Notes: generated from the letters alone by a model not told the origin. Counted from the stretch's first letter, positions 37,397 to 44,907 are shown. The stretch is 47,134 nt of DNA from Acidimicrobiales bacterium (GCA_017883025.1 JADGOH010000059.1:1-47134), one strand, 5' to 3'. Made by a program: numbers and translations.

Positions 37397-38689
37397 TCAG
37401 ACCGTGCCGTAGGTGGTGCCGCGGTCCGCCGCCCGAGCGCCGGTGCGGGCGAGTTCGGCGGTGGCGGCCGCCAGGTCGGCGCACAGGTCCTCGACGACGG
37501 CGGCGTGGCCGGCGTGCACCGTGGCGTGCAGGCTGTCCGGCGGGGTCTGGCGGTCGAAGAACCATCCGCCCCGCTCGGCCAGGGCGTCGCCGAGGGCGAA
37601 GGTGTCCACCCCGCCCGGCCCGTCGGTGCCCCCGAAGGCGAATACCGTGGCGTCGGGCACTCCCCGCAGCCCGATCCCGGGGGTGGCCTCGATGCAGGCC
37701 CGCAGGACGGAGGCGGCACGGTGGGCGTCGGCCGCGAGTCGGAGGTAGCCGTCCGCGCCGAGGTGGTGCAGGACGGCCCACCCGGCGGCGATCGGCCCGC
37801 CCGGGCGGGTTCCGGCCATCGACGGCGACCCGTACAGGCCGCCCAGCCAGTCGGTGGTCACGAAGGGCTGGAAGCGGGCCAGCTCCTTGTCGCCGTAGAG
37901 GATGACCGACACCCCCTTGGACGCGTAGCCGTACTTGTGCAGGTCGGCGCTGATCGACGTGACGCCCGGAACCGACAGGTCCCATGGCTTGGTGACGTGG
38001 CCCAGGGTGCCGAGGAACGGCAGGATGAACCCGCCGAGGCAGGCGTCGACATGGCAGAGGACGCCCCGCTCGGCGGCCAGGGCGCCGAGTTCCGGGATCG
38101 GGTCGATGACGCCCTGGGGGTACGACGGGGCCGAGCCGACGACCAGGACGGTCCGGTCGTCGACGGCGTCGGCCATGGCGTCCACGTCGGCGCTGCCGTC
38201 CGGGCGCACGGGCACCCGCCGCGACTCGACGTCGAAGTAGTGGGACGCCTTGGCGAAGGCGGCGTGGGCGCTGGTGGCGAGCACCATGTTCGGGTGGTCG
38301 ACGCCCCGCTCGGCGCGGCCCCAGTCGCGGGCCGTCTTGGTGGCCTGGAGCAGCGACTCCGTTCCTCCCGACGTGAGGTAGCCGCGGACCCCCGAGCTGC
38401 CGCCCGGTCGCCGGTCGCCTCCGAGCAGCCCGGTGGTGATGGTGACGATGTCGTGTTGCATCCACCCCAGGCTCGGGAAGGCCATCGTGTTGAGGGCGTT
38501 CTCCGCCGCATACCGGGCCGCCGCCCGGGTCAGGAGGTCGCGGACGTCGTCGCCGGCGTCGTAGACGAGGCTGAACACCCTGCCGCCCCGCCAGTCCCGG
38601 TCGTCGGCGGCGAACTCGTCGAGGCGGGCCAGGACGGCCGCCGCGTCCATGCCGTGGGCGGGGATCCGGTTGTCGGCGAATTCGGCCAT
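37397..38689 (-). CDS. PLP-dependent decarboxylase/lyase, sphingosine-1-phosphate lyase-like
   Basis: This 430-residue fold-type I PLP enzyme starts at ATG 38689. Key segments are YLTSGGTESLLQATKTARDW (phosphate-binding loop), VGSAPSYPQGVIDPI, CHVDACLGGFILPFLG (D215 pairs with the PLP ring nitrogen) and SISADLHKYGYASKG (H251-K252, the Schiff-base Lys). The ISADLHKYGYASKG sequence and the GYLTSGGTES start are closer to sphingosine-1-phosphate lyases than to glutamate decarboxylases. Substrates of bacterial homologues vary, from sphingoid-base phosphates to amino acids, so the activity is open. The mRNA is predicted to be leaderless (TAGGCT, 6 nt, ATG). Confidence 0.85.
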   Translation of the reverse strand: MAEFADNRIPAHGMDAAAVLARLDEFAADDRDWRGGRVFSLVYDAGDDVRDLLTRAAARYAAENALNTMAFPSLGWMQHDIVTITTGLLGGDRRPGGSSGVRGYLTSGGTESLLQATKTARDWGRAERGVDHPNMVLATSAHAAFAKASHYFDVESRRVPVRPDGSADVDAMADAVDDRTVLVVGSAPSYPQGVIDPIPELGALAAERGVLCHVDACLGGFILPFLGTLGHVTKPWDLSVPGVTSISADLHKYGYASKGVSVILYGDKELARFQPFVTTDWLGGLYGSPSMAGTRPGGPIAAGWAVLHHLGADGYLRLAADAHRAASVLRACIEATPGIGLRGVPDATVFAFGGTDGPGGVDTFALGDALAERGGWFFDRQTPPDSLHATVHAGHAAVVEDLCADLAAATAELARTGARAADRGTTYGTV

Positions 38690-38695
38690 GGGGCG

Positions 38696-38701
38696 AGCCT
38701 A
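38696..38701 (-). promoter_or_regulatory. -10 hexamer TAGGCT, leaderless PLP lyase gene
   Basis: TAGGCT, CGCCCC (6 nt), ATG 38689 on the minus strand. It lies in the 62-bp gap after the ABC permease stop, so the lyase has its own promoter. Confidence 0.5.
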
Positions 38702-38751
38702 CGACCCGGGCGCCGACCCGTCCCGGGGCGTCGCCGCCGACCGGGGCCGGG

Positions 38752-39543
38752 TCAGGTGATGTCGCGCCGGGCGAGCACGAGCGACCCCATGGTGGCGAAG
38801 GCGAGCCCGTAGGCCAGGATCAGGAGGGACCCCTGCCACCAGTTGAACAGGAAGATCTGCTCCCTCGTCCCCGCCGAGACGTTGGAGGCGGCAAGCGCGG
38901 CACCGCTCGGGAGCCACTTGACCGTCCCGTGCCAGATTCCACCGAAGATGTTCTCGAGGATCAGGAACCACCCGAGGCAGACCACGATGGCTGCCACCTG
39001 GTTGGTGAGCAGTGAGCCCACCCCGACGCCGAGCATGGCGAACAGGGCGTAGACCAGGACCATGCCGGGGGCGACGGCGCCGAGCTGGTGGGCCAGGGCC
39101 GAGAACGACCCGCCCCGGGCCGACAGGGTGATCCCACCGCCGAGCAGCGTGCCGGCCAGCACGATGAGGGCCAGTGCGGCGCCGGCCAGCGCGGCGATCA
39201 GGAGCTTGCCCAGGACGAAGCGGGTCCGGTGCGGGGTGACCAGGAACGACGTCGTGACCGTCTTGTGGCGGAACTCGACGGTGATGATCAGCACGCCCAG
39301 CAGGAGCGAGAACACGTAGATCCCGACGCCGGCGCCCAGCAGGTCCCGGAGCTGCTGGACCGTGTGGGGGATGTCCGGGGTCGGCGGCCCGAAGCCGCCC
39401 GGGTGCTCGGGTCCCCCGTTGCCGTGATTGACGAAGTACAGCAGGATCGAGAGGCCGGTGACGACCAGGGCGATCGCGGTCAGCAGCCACGGGATGCTCG
39501 TGGTCCGGAGCTTCAGCCACTCGGCGCGCAGCACCGCGATCAT
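38752..39543 (-). CDS. ABC-2 type transporter permease
   Basis: This 263-residue membrane protein starts at ATG 39543, overlapping the stop of the ATPase gene (ATGA). It opens with LRAEWLKLRTTSIPWLLTAIALVV, the usual start of actinobacterial ABC-2 permeases, and has six predicted helices. A conserved TVEFRHKTVTTSFLVTPHRTRFVLGKLL segment forms the coupling region that touches the ATPase. With the adjacent ATPase it makes an exporter whose substrate is unknown. Such pairs often serve in lipid, peptide or antibiotic export. Confidence 0.88.
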   Translation of the reverse strand: MIAVLRAEWLKLRTTSIPWLLTAIALVVTGLSILLYFVNHGNGGPEHPGGFGPPTPDIPHTVQQLRDLLGAGVGIYVFSLLLGVLIITVEFRHKTVTTSFLVTPHRTRFVLGKLLIAALAGAALALIVLAGTLLGGGITLSARGGSFSALAHQLGAVAPGMVLVYALFAMLGVGVGSLLTNQVAAIVVCLGWFLILENIFGGIWHGTVKWLPSGAALAASNVSAGTREQIFLFNWWQGSLLILAYGLAFATMGSLVLARRDIT

Positions 39544-40502
39544 GCGGTGCCCGCGTCCGTCGGGAACGGCGTGGGCCCGCGGTCGGGCATCGCGAGCTCC
39601 GGTGTGGCGAACCCGGTGGTCAGCTGGAGGAAGACGTCCTCCAGGCTGCTCTTCTCCTGGACGAGCTCATAGAGCACGATCTGGTGCTGGGCGGCGAAGT
39701 GGCCGAACCACTCGGGCGTGGCCCCGTCGATCACCAGGGTGTCCGGTGCGGTCAGTCGCCATCCGGCCGGGACGGCGTCAAGCACCCTGGTGAGTCGGTC
39801 GAGCTCGGGCGTACGGATCCGCATCCCGGTACCGGTGCCGGCCTGCGCCGCCATGTCGGCGAGGGTGGACTGGAGGACGAGCCTGCCCTCCGAGATGATC
39901 ACGACGTCGTCGACCGTCTCCTCGACCTCGGCCAGCAGGTGGGAGGAGACGAGCACGGCATGGCCGACCTCGGCCTGGTGCCGGATGAACGACCGGAGCC
40001 ACTGGATCCCCTGGGGGTCGAGCCCGTTGGCCGGCTCGTCGAGGATCAGGATCTCGGGCTCGCCCAGCAGCGCCGTGGCCAGCTGCAGGCGCTGGCGCAT
40101 CCCGAGCGAGAACTTGCCGACGCGACGGCGTGCCACGTCGGCGAGGCCGACCAGCTCCAGGGTCTCGCCCACCCGGCGGAGCGGGATGCCGCCGGCGAGC
40201 GCCACGGACTTGAGGTGGTCCTCGGCCCGGCGGGTGGGGTGGAAGCTGGTGGCCTCGAGCGCCGCGCCCACGTGGCGGATGGGGTGGTCGAGGTCGCGGT
40301 AGCGCTTGCCGCCGATCGTGGCCGAGCCCCCGGTGATGGAGACCAGGCCGAGCAGCATGCGGAGCGTGGTCGTCTTACCCGAGCCGTTGGGACCCAGGAA
40401 GCCGGTCACACGGCCCTGGGCCACCTCGAAGCTGAGGTCGTCGACGGCGTGGACGGAGCCGAACCGTTTGGAGAGGCCGCGCACTTCGATGGCCGAGGTC
40501 AT
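39540..40502 (-). CDS. ABC transporter ATP-binding protein
   Basis: This 320-residue nucleotide-binding subunit starts at ATG 40502; GTG 40541 is the alternative. Walker A is GPNGSGKTTT, the signature is FSLGMRQRL (a variant of LSGGQ), Walker B is ILILDEPANGLDP, and the switch His is in VLVSSHLLAEVEE. An extra C-terminal domain of about 100 residues (DRLTRVLDAVPAGW...LEDVFLQLTTG) is typical of ABC-2 drug/bacitracin-type ATPases. TACCGT is 5 nt before ATG 40502, so the transcript is probably leaderless. It forms an operon with the permease. Confidence 0.92.
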   Translation of the reverse strand: MTSAIEVRGLSKRFGSVHAVDDLSFEVAQGRVTGFLGPNGSGKTTTLRMLLGLVSITGGSATIGGKRYRDLDHPIRHVGAALEATSFHPTRRAEDHLKSVALAGGIPLRRVGETLELVGLADVARRRVGKFSLGMRQRLQLATALLGEPEILILDEPANGLDPQGIQWLRSFIRHQAEVGHAVLVSSHLLAEVEETVDDVVIISEGRLVLQSTLADMAAQAGTGTGMRIRTPELDRLTRVLDAVPAGWRLTAPDTLVIDGATPEWFGHFAAQHQIVLYELVQEKSSLEDVFLQLTTGFATPELAMPDRGPTPFPTDAGTA

Positions 40503-40507
40503 GTCAG

Positions 40508-40513
40508 ACGGTA
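40508..40513 (-). promoter_or_regulatory. -10 hexamer TACCGT of the ABC operon
   Basis: TACCGT, CTGAC (5 nt), ATG 40502 on the minus strand. It supports ATG 40502 over GTG 40541. Confidence 0.45.
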
Positions 40514-40574
40514 ACGCGGCCGGCCGCGGGTCGAGGGTCACCGCCGTCGGCGGGCCGGCGGACCCGACGCCGGG

Positions 40575-41177
40575 TCAGACGCCGGCGTAGACGTCGATGG
40601 GCAGCAGTAGGCCGATGGCCACGACCAGCTCGTCGTGGACGCGGCCCATGTTGCTCCACCCGTTCACCCAGCCGACGAGGGCCGAGTACCAGACGTGGCC
40701 GAGGATCCGGGCCCGGTCGCTGATGTCGGCGGGCTGGGGCTCCCCGATGGCACGGGTGATGATCCCCTCCATGAGGACCGACACCTGCTGCTGGCACTCG
40801 ATGGCGGCGGGGTCGGGGGACGCCAGGGCGGTGAACACGGCGCCCACCAGGGTCGGCTGGCGCCCCATGGCCCGCAGTGCCCGGTCGAGGGCGTCGATCA
40901 CCCGTTCGGCCGGGCTTGCGCCCTGGGCGGGGGACTGGGCCAGCCGACTGTCGAGCTGCTCCACCCAGTGCACGAGGGAGGCGGCCAGCAGGTGGTCCTT
41001 ACTGGTGAAGTACCGGTAGACGGTACCCATCGCCACGTCCGCCCGGGCGGCCACGTCGCGCATCTGGACCGCCTCGTAGCCGCCTTCGAGGGCCAGGGAC
41101 ATGGCGGCGTCAATGACGCGCTGGCGACGGGCCTGTTGGGCCCGCGTCAAGGTGCGCGGCACCGGACCGTTCGCCAT
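40575..41177 (-). CDS. TetR-family transcriptional regulator
   Basis: This 200-residue repressor-type protein starts at ATG 41177. The N-terminal HTH is clear: QRVIDAAMSLALEGGYEAVQMRDVAARADVAMGTVYRYFTSKDHLL (residues about 22-67). The ligand domain follows. The EGGYEAVQMRDVA...GTVYRYF pattern is reminiscent of KstR-like actinobacterial regulators of lipid or sterol catabolism; I am not sure of the subfamily. It is divergent from a second TetR gene, and a 31-bp palindrome lies upstream over its predicted -35, so autoregulation is likely. TAGGGT is 7 nt before the ATG. Its stop is 72 bp from the ABC operon start, so that operon is a possible target. Confidence 0.9.
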   Translation of the reverse strand: MANGPVPRTLTRAQQARRQRVIDAAMSLALEGGYEAVQMRDVAARADVAMGTVYRYFTSKDHLLAASLVHWVEQLDSRLAQSPAQGASPAERVIDALDRALRAMGRQPTLVGAVFTALASPDPAAIECQQQVSVLMEGIITRAIGEPQPADISDRARILGHVWYSALVGWVNGWSNMGRVHDELVVAIGLLLPIDVYAGV

Positions 41178-41184
41178 GGTCCCC

Positions 41185-41190
41185 ACCCTA
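41185..41190 (-). promoter_or_regulatory. -10 hexamer TAGGGT, leaderless TetR gene
   Basis: TAGGGT, GGGGACC (7 nt), ATG 41177 on the minus strand. The predicted -35 (41208-41213) falls inside the palindrome 41205-41235. Confidence 0.5.
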
Positions 41191-41204
41191 GTCGGACGCC
41201 CTTT

Positions 41205-41235
41205 CCGCACCCGGGGAACCGGTCCCCGGGTGCGG
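41205..41235. promoter_or_regulatory. Long perfect palindrome between divergent TetR genes, candidate operator
   Basis: CCGCACCCGGGGA (41205-41217), 5-bp centre ACCGG, TCCCCGGGTGCGG (41223-41235): a 13-bp perfect inverted repeat. It sits between two divergent regulator genes, so it is not at a transcript end. It covers the expected -35 of the minus-strand gene and lies 60 bp before the -10 of the plus-strand gene. TetR dimers bind such palindromes, so an operator is the simplest reading. Confidence 0.6.
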
Positions 41236-41294
41236 GGGGAGGACGTGTGCAACTACTGATCGCGACAGACCAGCCATCGGGGCGCCACCCTCGG

Positions 41295-41300
41295 TACCAT
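41295..41300 (+). promoter_or_regulatory. -10 hexamer TACCAT of the plus-strand TetR gene
   Basis: TACCAT, 8 nt, ATG 41309. The transcript would start within one or two bases of the ATG. Confidence 0.4.
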
Positions 41301-41308
41301 GGGCCGCC

Positions 41309-42094
41309 ATGCCCCCTGCCGAGCACGCCGACGACGATCCGGAGCTGATCGCCACCACCGACGGCAGGGTGCCGGGGCGCCGGGGGCTGGCCACCCGCCA
41401 GCGGCTCCTCGAGTGCACCGCCGAACTGTTGGTTGCGACGCCGTGGCGCTCGATCAAGGTGATCGACATCGCCCGCCAGGCGGGCACGTCGCCCGCCACC
41501 TTCTACCAGTACTTCGAGAACGTCGAGGCGGCAATCACGGTCCTGGCCGAGGAGCTCGTCGACGGCGCGGGGGTCCTGGCCGGCCTGGTCGACGGCGACT
41601 GGTCCGAGGGGGCGTCCTGGGGCACGGCGGTCGCCGTCGTCGAAGGGTTCATGGACTACTGGGAGCGCAACCGGGCCGTGTTCCGGGTGGTGGAGCTGAC
41701 CACCGTGGAGGGCGACCTGCGCTTCCAGGGGCTGCGGGTGCGGGCGCTCAACGCCGTGACGGTCACGCTGGCACGGGTCATCGCCAACCAGTCCGGGACA
41801 TCGGGGTCGCCCGCCGGCAGCGACCCGATGGCCGCGGCGGGCACCCTGATCGCCATGTTGGCCCAGGTCGCCGGCCACCGCTACGGATTCGAATTCTGGG
41901 GCATCCGGACGGCATCGCTCGTCGACAGCCAGGCCCGTCTGCTCCACTGGTCGGTGACCGGTCGGCCGGTGCCCGAGGGCGCCCGGGTGCCCGGGTCCGA
42001 GAGTCCCGCGCCCCGCACGGGTCCCGTGGTGGGCGGCGGCGCCGCCTCGGCCCGTACGGCGTCGACGTCGGCGAAGGCACGTCCGCACCGCTGA
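41309..42094 (+). CDS. TetR-family transcriptional regulator (long form)
   Basis: This 261-residue protein starts at ATG 41309. Its HTH is in RQRLLECTAELLVATPWRSIKVIDIARQAGTSPATFYQYFENVEAAI (about 31-77). The ligand domain includes FMDYWERNRAVFRVVELTTVEGDLRFQGLRVR. The last 40 residues are a disordered Ser/Ala/Pro-rich tail. Proteins with the SPATFYQYFENVEAAI motif and a large C-terminal domain are frequent in mycobacteria and Acidimicrobiia. The ligand is unknown. It may share the palindrome 41205-41235 with its divergent neighbour. Confidence 0.88.
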   Translation: MPPAEHADDDPELIATTDGRVPGRRGLATRQRLLECTAELLVATPWRSIKVIDIARQAGTSPATFYQYFENVEAAITVLAEELVDGAGVLAGLVDGDWSEGASWGTAVAVVEGFMDYWERNRAVFRVVELTTVEGDLRFQGLRVRALNAVTVTLARVIANQSGTSGSPAGSDPMAAAGTLIAMLAQVAGHRYGFEFWGIRTASLVDSQARLLHWSVTGRPVPEGARVPGSESPAPRTGPVVGGGAASARTASTSAKARPHR

Positions 42095-42119
42095 CGTCGG
42101 AGCCGACGCGGTCGGGCCT

Positions 42120-42175
42120 CCCGTGCCGGGCGTCCCGCCGGACCTGGCCCCCGTGCCGGGCGTCCCGCCCGACCT
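42120..42175. repeat. Two-copy 26-bp direct repeat with hairpin at a convergent gene end
   Basis: A 26-bp sequence at 42120-42145 recurs at 42150-42175 (period 30 bp) with one mismatch. The second copy runs into the stop codon (42174-42176) of the cyclase-family gene. Within it CGGGCG-TCC-CGCCCG can form a 6-bp stem. It fills most of the 79-bp gap between convergent genes and may act as a terminator. Confidence 0.6.
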
Positions 42176-43172
42176 AGCGCAAGGCGACCGGGTTCACCGG
42201 TGAGCCGAGGGCCCCGGTGAAGGGCAGCGGCGTGGCGTCGAGCAGGAACGAGTAGCGCCCGTCTGCGGCGCAGGCGTCGGCCAGGGCGCCGAGGGACCAG
42301 TTCTGGCCCTGGGTCATCCCCATCTCCACCAGGTGGAGCACGTGCACGGGCAGGAAGAGGTCCTCGGATTCGCACGGGTAGACCTCGAGAATCAGGGTGT
42401 CGATGGCCACGGCGGCGACGTCGCGTTCGTGGAACCACGCCGCAGTGGCGACGGTGAGCCCAGGGGTCGGCCATGTGTAGGCCAGCAGGTCCCGCGCCGG
42501 CGGCCGGCCGCCGATGCCGGGGCGACCCTCCAGTGCCAGGTGGGCGGTCTGGCCCGTGCGGACCAGGACGATGTCGCCGGGCTCGACCTCGATCCCACCC
42601 AGGGCGCAGGCGGCGTCGAGGTCGTGAGGGGTGATGGCGTAGCCGGGCTCGAGGAGCTCGAGGCCCTTGGCCCGGGCCACGTCGAGCAGGAGGCCCCGGG
42701 ACACCAGGGACCGGATCTGCTGGATCCCGAGGAGCGAGGCACCGGACTCGGTGATCGAGGACGCCGGGTAACCGTTGTAGAGGACGCGGCCGTCGGGGTC
42801 CGCACCGTAGGAGGTGTGGGCGAGGCCGTCCCAGTGGGTGGCGCACTGCATGGCGAACGTCACGACGTCCTCGGAAAAGGCGACCCACCCCGGGTCGTCG
42901 GTCTGGGGGTGGTCGACCGCGACCATGGAGTGGGTCGGGTTCACCCGGCCCTCGATGAACCCCATCTGGATGCCCTCGGCCTCCGACATCGGGATGCCCA
43001 ACGGGAAGGCCTCCCCGTCCACGACGGCGGCCACGCCCCGCAGCCGGGCGGCGGCGTCGATCAGGTTGAGCGTGCCGATCCGGTCGTCCGGTCCCCAGCG
43101 GCCCCAATTGCTGACCCGTTCGACCATCTCGGTGAATGACGGGGGGATCGTCGGAGGCACAGGTGCAGGCAC
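42174..43172 (-). CDS. Cyclase-family (kynurenine formamidase-like) metal hydrolase
   Basis: This 332-residue protein starts at GTG 43172. It belongs to the cyclase family (Pfam Cyclase): MQCATHWDGLAHTSYGADPDGRVLYNGYPA corresponds to the HxGTHxDxPxH metal site in its actinobacterial variant THWDGLAH. It also has PGDIVLVRTGQTAHL and FHERDVAAVAIDTLILEVYP, where the family has its conserved WF...GVDT stretch. Family members hydrolyse N-formylkynurenine, isatin or similar amides and lactams using Mn or Zn. The substrate here is not predictable. TACAAC sits 6 nt before the GTG. The CAP/repeat protein is divergent from it. Confidence 0.82.
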   Translation of the reverse strand: MPAPVPPTIPPSFTEMVERVSNWGRWGPDDRIGTLNLIDAAARLRGVAAVVDGEAFPLGIPMSEAEGIQMGFIEGRVNPTHSMVAVDHPQTDDPGWVAFSEDVVTFAMQCATHWDGLAHTSYGADPDGRVLYNGYPASSITESGASLLGIQQIRSLVSRGLLLDVARAKGLELLEPGYAITPHDLDAACALGGIEVEPGDIVLVRTGQTAHLALEGRPGIGGRPPARDLLAYTWPTPGLTVATAAWFHERDVAAVAIDTLILEVYPCESEDLFLPVHVLHLVEMGMTQGQNWSLGALADACAADGRYSFLLDATPLPFTGALGSPVNPVALR

Positions 43173-43178
43173 GACCCC

Positions 43179-43184
43179 GTTGTA
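43179..43184 (-). promoter_or_regulatory. -10 hexamer TACAAC, leaderless cyclase-family gene
   Basis: TACAAC, GGGGTC (6 nt), GTG 43172 on the minus strand. The last base deviates from TANNNT, so this is the weakest of the series. Confidence 0.35.
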
Positions 43185-43271
43185 GTCGATCCGCGCAACA
43201 GTTTTCGCTCCGAACGGCCGATAGAAGCCTGTGGCCGGTCAACCGGACCGCACTCGAGCGCCAGGAGCGGC

Positions 43272-43307
43272 CGGAGGGGACTCCGACCGGAACCCGAGGC
43301 GCTCGGG
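43272..43307 (+). promoter_or_regulatory. Two tandem hairpins in the presumed leader of the CAP/repeat gene
   Basis: CGGAG-GGGA-CTCCG (43272-43285) and CCCGAG-GCG-CTCGGG (43293-43307) lie 37-72 nt before ATG 43344. The 171-bp divergent gap shows no clear promoter for this gene. The motifs of the c-di-AMP riboswitch that precede many actinobacterial wall-hydrolase genes were not found. The role is unknown. Confidence 0.3.
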
Positions 43308-43343
43308 ATCGTGCAGCCGATTCGACACAGGACGTGTTCACCT

Positions 43344-44897
43344 ATGCCGTACAGCAGGGAAACGACGTGTACCGCCACCCGACCGGCGAGGACCGGAAGC
43401 GGACGCGTCCGGGCCGGGTTCAACCGGGCGGTCGCCGTGACGGCGATCGCGGTCGGTACCCTGCTGGCCCCGGTGGGCCCACCGGCTGCGTCGCCGGCAG
43501 GAGCCGCCGTCGTCGTCCCGAGCCTCGGCTCGGTGCAGTCGCTGTACGCCCAGGACCTGCTCGCACGCGTGAACGCGGAGCGAGCCGTCCGGAATTCGGC
43601 GGTCCAACCGGTTCCCCAGCTGGCGGTGGACCCGGGGCTGGCCGCCGCCGCTCAGGCCTGGTCGGCCCACCTGGCCGCCGTCGGTACGGTCCAGGACCCG
43701 CCCCTTTCCGCCTGCGGGTCCAATCCCGGCCCCGGGCAGCTCTGTGAGCTGGCCGGTAACACCGGGGTCTCGGGCAACGGCTTCTGGCCCGGCGACGGTT
43801 CAGACGGGATGGAGAACGCCTACATGGTCTCGGCGGGGCACCGTCAGAACATGCTGAACGCCGGGTACGACACCGTGGGCGTCGGGGTGACCTGCAGCGG
43901 CGGCCAGGCCTGGACGGTCGAGCTGTTCGGCTTCACCTACGGCGAGCTGGGCCCGGCGCAGAGTCGCCAGGCCGCCCAGAACGCCGTAGAGGGCGCACCC
44001 GTGCCTGCGGGGCCGTCCGTCGCCGGCACCCAGACCGGGGTCCCGGTCTACTGCCCGGGCCAGACTGTCGGTCCGAACGGGCAGACCACGGGCGCCGGGG
44101 GGCAGTACGCGTATCCCTACGCCGTCCCACCGGTGCCGGGTGAGCCGACGGCGGCGACCCAGGATCCGGCCGTCGGCATCGCGGCAGCGCATGGAGCGGG
44201 CTACTGGGTGGCCCGGTCGGACGGTGCCGTGGCCGCCCACGGCTCTGCGGTCGACTACGGCTCGATGGCCGGTCAGCCCCTGGTGGCGCCCGTCCGCCAC
44301 ATCGTCGGGACGCCGGGCGGGCGCGGCTTCTGGCTGGTGGGTGCCGACGGCGGCATCTTCTCCTTCGGCAACGCCGGCTTCCACGGCTCGATGGGCGGCC
44401 AGCCGCTCAACGCGCCGGTGGTCGACATGGCGCCGACCCCCAGCGGCCGGGGCTACTGGCTCGTGGGCTCGGACGGCGGCATCTTCGCCTTCGGCGACGC
44501 CGCCTTCCAGGGGTCGATGGGCGGGATGGCCCTGAACGCCCCCATCGTCGGTCTGGCGCCCACATCCGACGGCGGCGGGTACTGGCTGGTGGCCGCCGAC
44601 GGCGGGATCTTCGCCTTCGGCGACGCCGCCTACCTGGGCTCCACCGGCTCGATGCCGCTGAACGCCCCCATCGTCGGGATGTCGCCCGCCCGGAACGGCC
44701 AGGGCTACTGGCTGGCCGCCGCCGACGGCGGGATCTTCGCCTTCGGCGCCGCGCCCTTCCAGGGCAGCGCCGGCAGCCTGCCGCTGCAGGCGCCGATCAC
44801 CGGGATGGCGGCCTACACCACGAACGGCGGCTACTGGCTGGTGGCAGCCGACGGCGGTGTGTTCGCCTTCGCCGCGCCGTTCGCCGGCGCCGGCTGA
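43344..44897 (+). CDS. Secreted CAP (SCP-like) domain protein with C-terminal 42-residue repeats
   Basis: This 517-residue protein starts at ATG 43344 (GTG 43311 is an alternative). A basic n-region and a hydrophobic stretch (about 29-45) ending near ASPAGAA form a signal peptide. The CAP domain follows (about 65-210): ARVNAERAVRN, AWSAHLAAVG, CELAGNTG, SAGHRQNMLNAGYDTVGVGV and TVELFGF, with paired Cys. A Pro/Gly linker leads to five 42-residue repeats plus a partial sixth, each built on GYWLVxxDGGIFAFGDAxFxGSxG and LNAPIVGM. These repeats are widespread in Acidimicrobiia surface proteins and probably form a beta-propeller-like or stacked-sheet module. No enzyme activity is known for the repeats; CAP domains bind lipids or act in wall biology. 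Confidence 0.88.
   Translation: MPYSRETTCTATRPARTGSGRVRAGFNRAVAVTAIAVGTLLAPVGPPAASPAGAAVVVPSLGSVQSLYAQDLLARVNAERAVRNSAVQPVPQLAVDPGLAAAAQAWSAHLAAVGTVQDPPLSACGSNPGPGQLCELAGNTGVSGNGFWPGDGSDGMENAYMVSAGHRQNMLNAGYDTVGVGVTCSGGQAWTVELFGFTYGELGPAQSRQAAQNAVEGAPVPAGPSVAGTQTGVPVYCPGQTVGPNGQTTGAGGQYAYPYAVPPVPGEPTAATQDPAVGIAAAHGAGYWVARSDGAVAAHGSAVDYGSMAGQPLVAPVRHIVGTPGGRGFWLVGADGGIFSFGNAGFHGSMGGQPLNAPVVDMAPTPSGRGYWLVGSDGGIFAFGDAAFQGSMGGMALNAPIVGLAPTSDGGGYWLVAADGGIFAFGDAAYLGSTGSMPLNAPIVGMSPARNGQGYWLAAADGGIFAFGAAPFQGSAGSLPLQAPITGMAAYTTNGGYWLVAADGGVFAFAAPFAGAG
44199..44894 (+). repeat. 126-bp in-frame tandem repeats of the CAP protein
   Basis: The GGCTACTGGCTGGTG-type block recurs every 126 bp (for example from 44325 and 44451) and encodes the 42-residue unit. 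There are five full copies and a short sixth that ends the protein. The first copy is the most diverged (WVARSDGAVAAHG). Identity between copies 3 and 4 is high at the DNA level, consistent with recent duplication or gene conversion. Confidence 0.8.
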
Positions 44898-44907
44898 GTC
44901 AGCCGGC
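44889..44907. terminator. 19-bp palindrome holding both convergent stop codons
   Basis: GCCGGCTGA (44889-44897), G, TCAGCCGGC (44899-44907). The TGA is the stop of the CAP gene and the TCA is the reverse-complement stop of the ALDH gene. As RNA it forms an 8-bp stem with a 3-nt loop on either strand. It is a candidate minimal bidirectional terminator. Confidence 0.5.

Noticed and set aside
35801-38812. A roughly 1000-codon open frame on the plus strand opposite the MFS and PLP genes
   Set aside because: It crosses two well-recognised minus-strand genes and their gap; its composition is that of a GC-rich shadow with no family features.
40575-41177. Assignment of the TetR gene as KstR (sterol regulator)
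   Set aside because: The HTH resembles that group but no sterol-catabolic cluster or known KstR operator is in the window.
42120-42175. CRISPR-like array
   Set aside because: Only two copies, 4-bp spacing and no cas genes; also true of the repeat at 32591-32636.
43185-43343. c-di-AMP riboswitch before the CAP protein gene
   Set aside because: Only two simple hairpins are visible; the conserved GGGUGAA and CCGAACCCGUCAGC-type motifs are missing.
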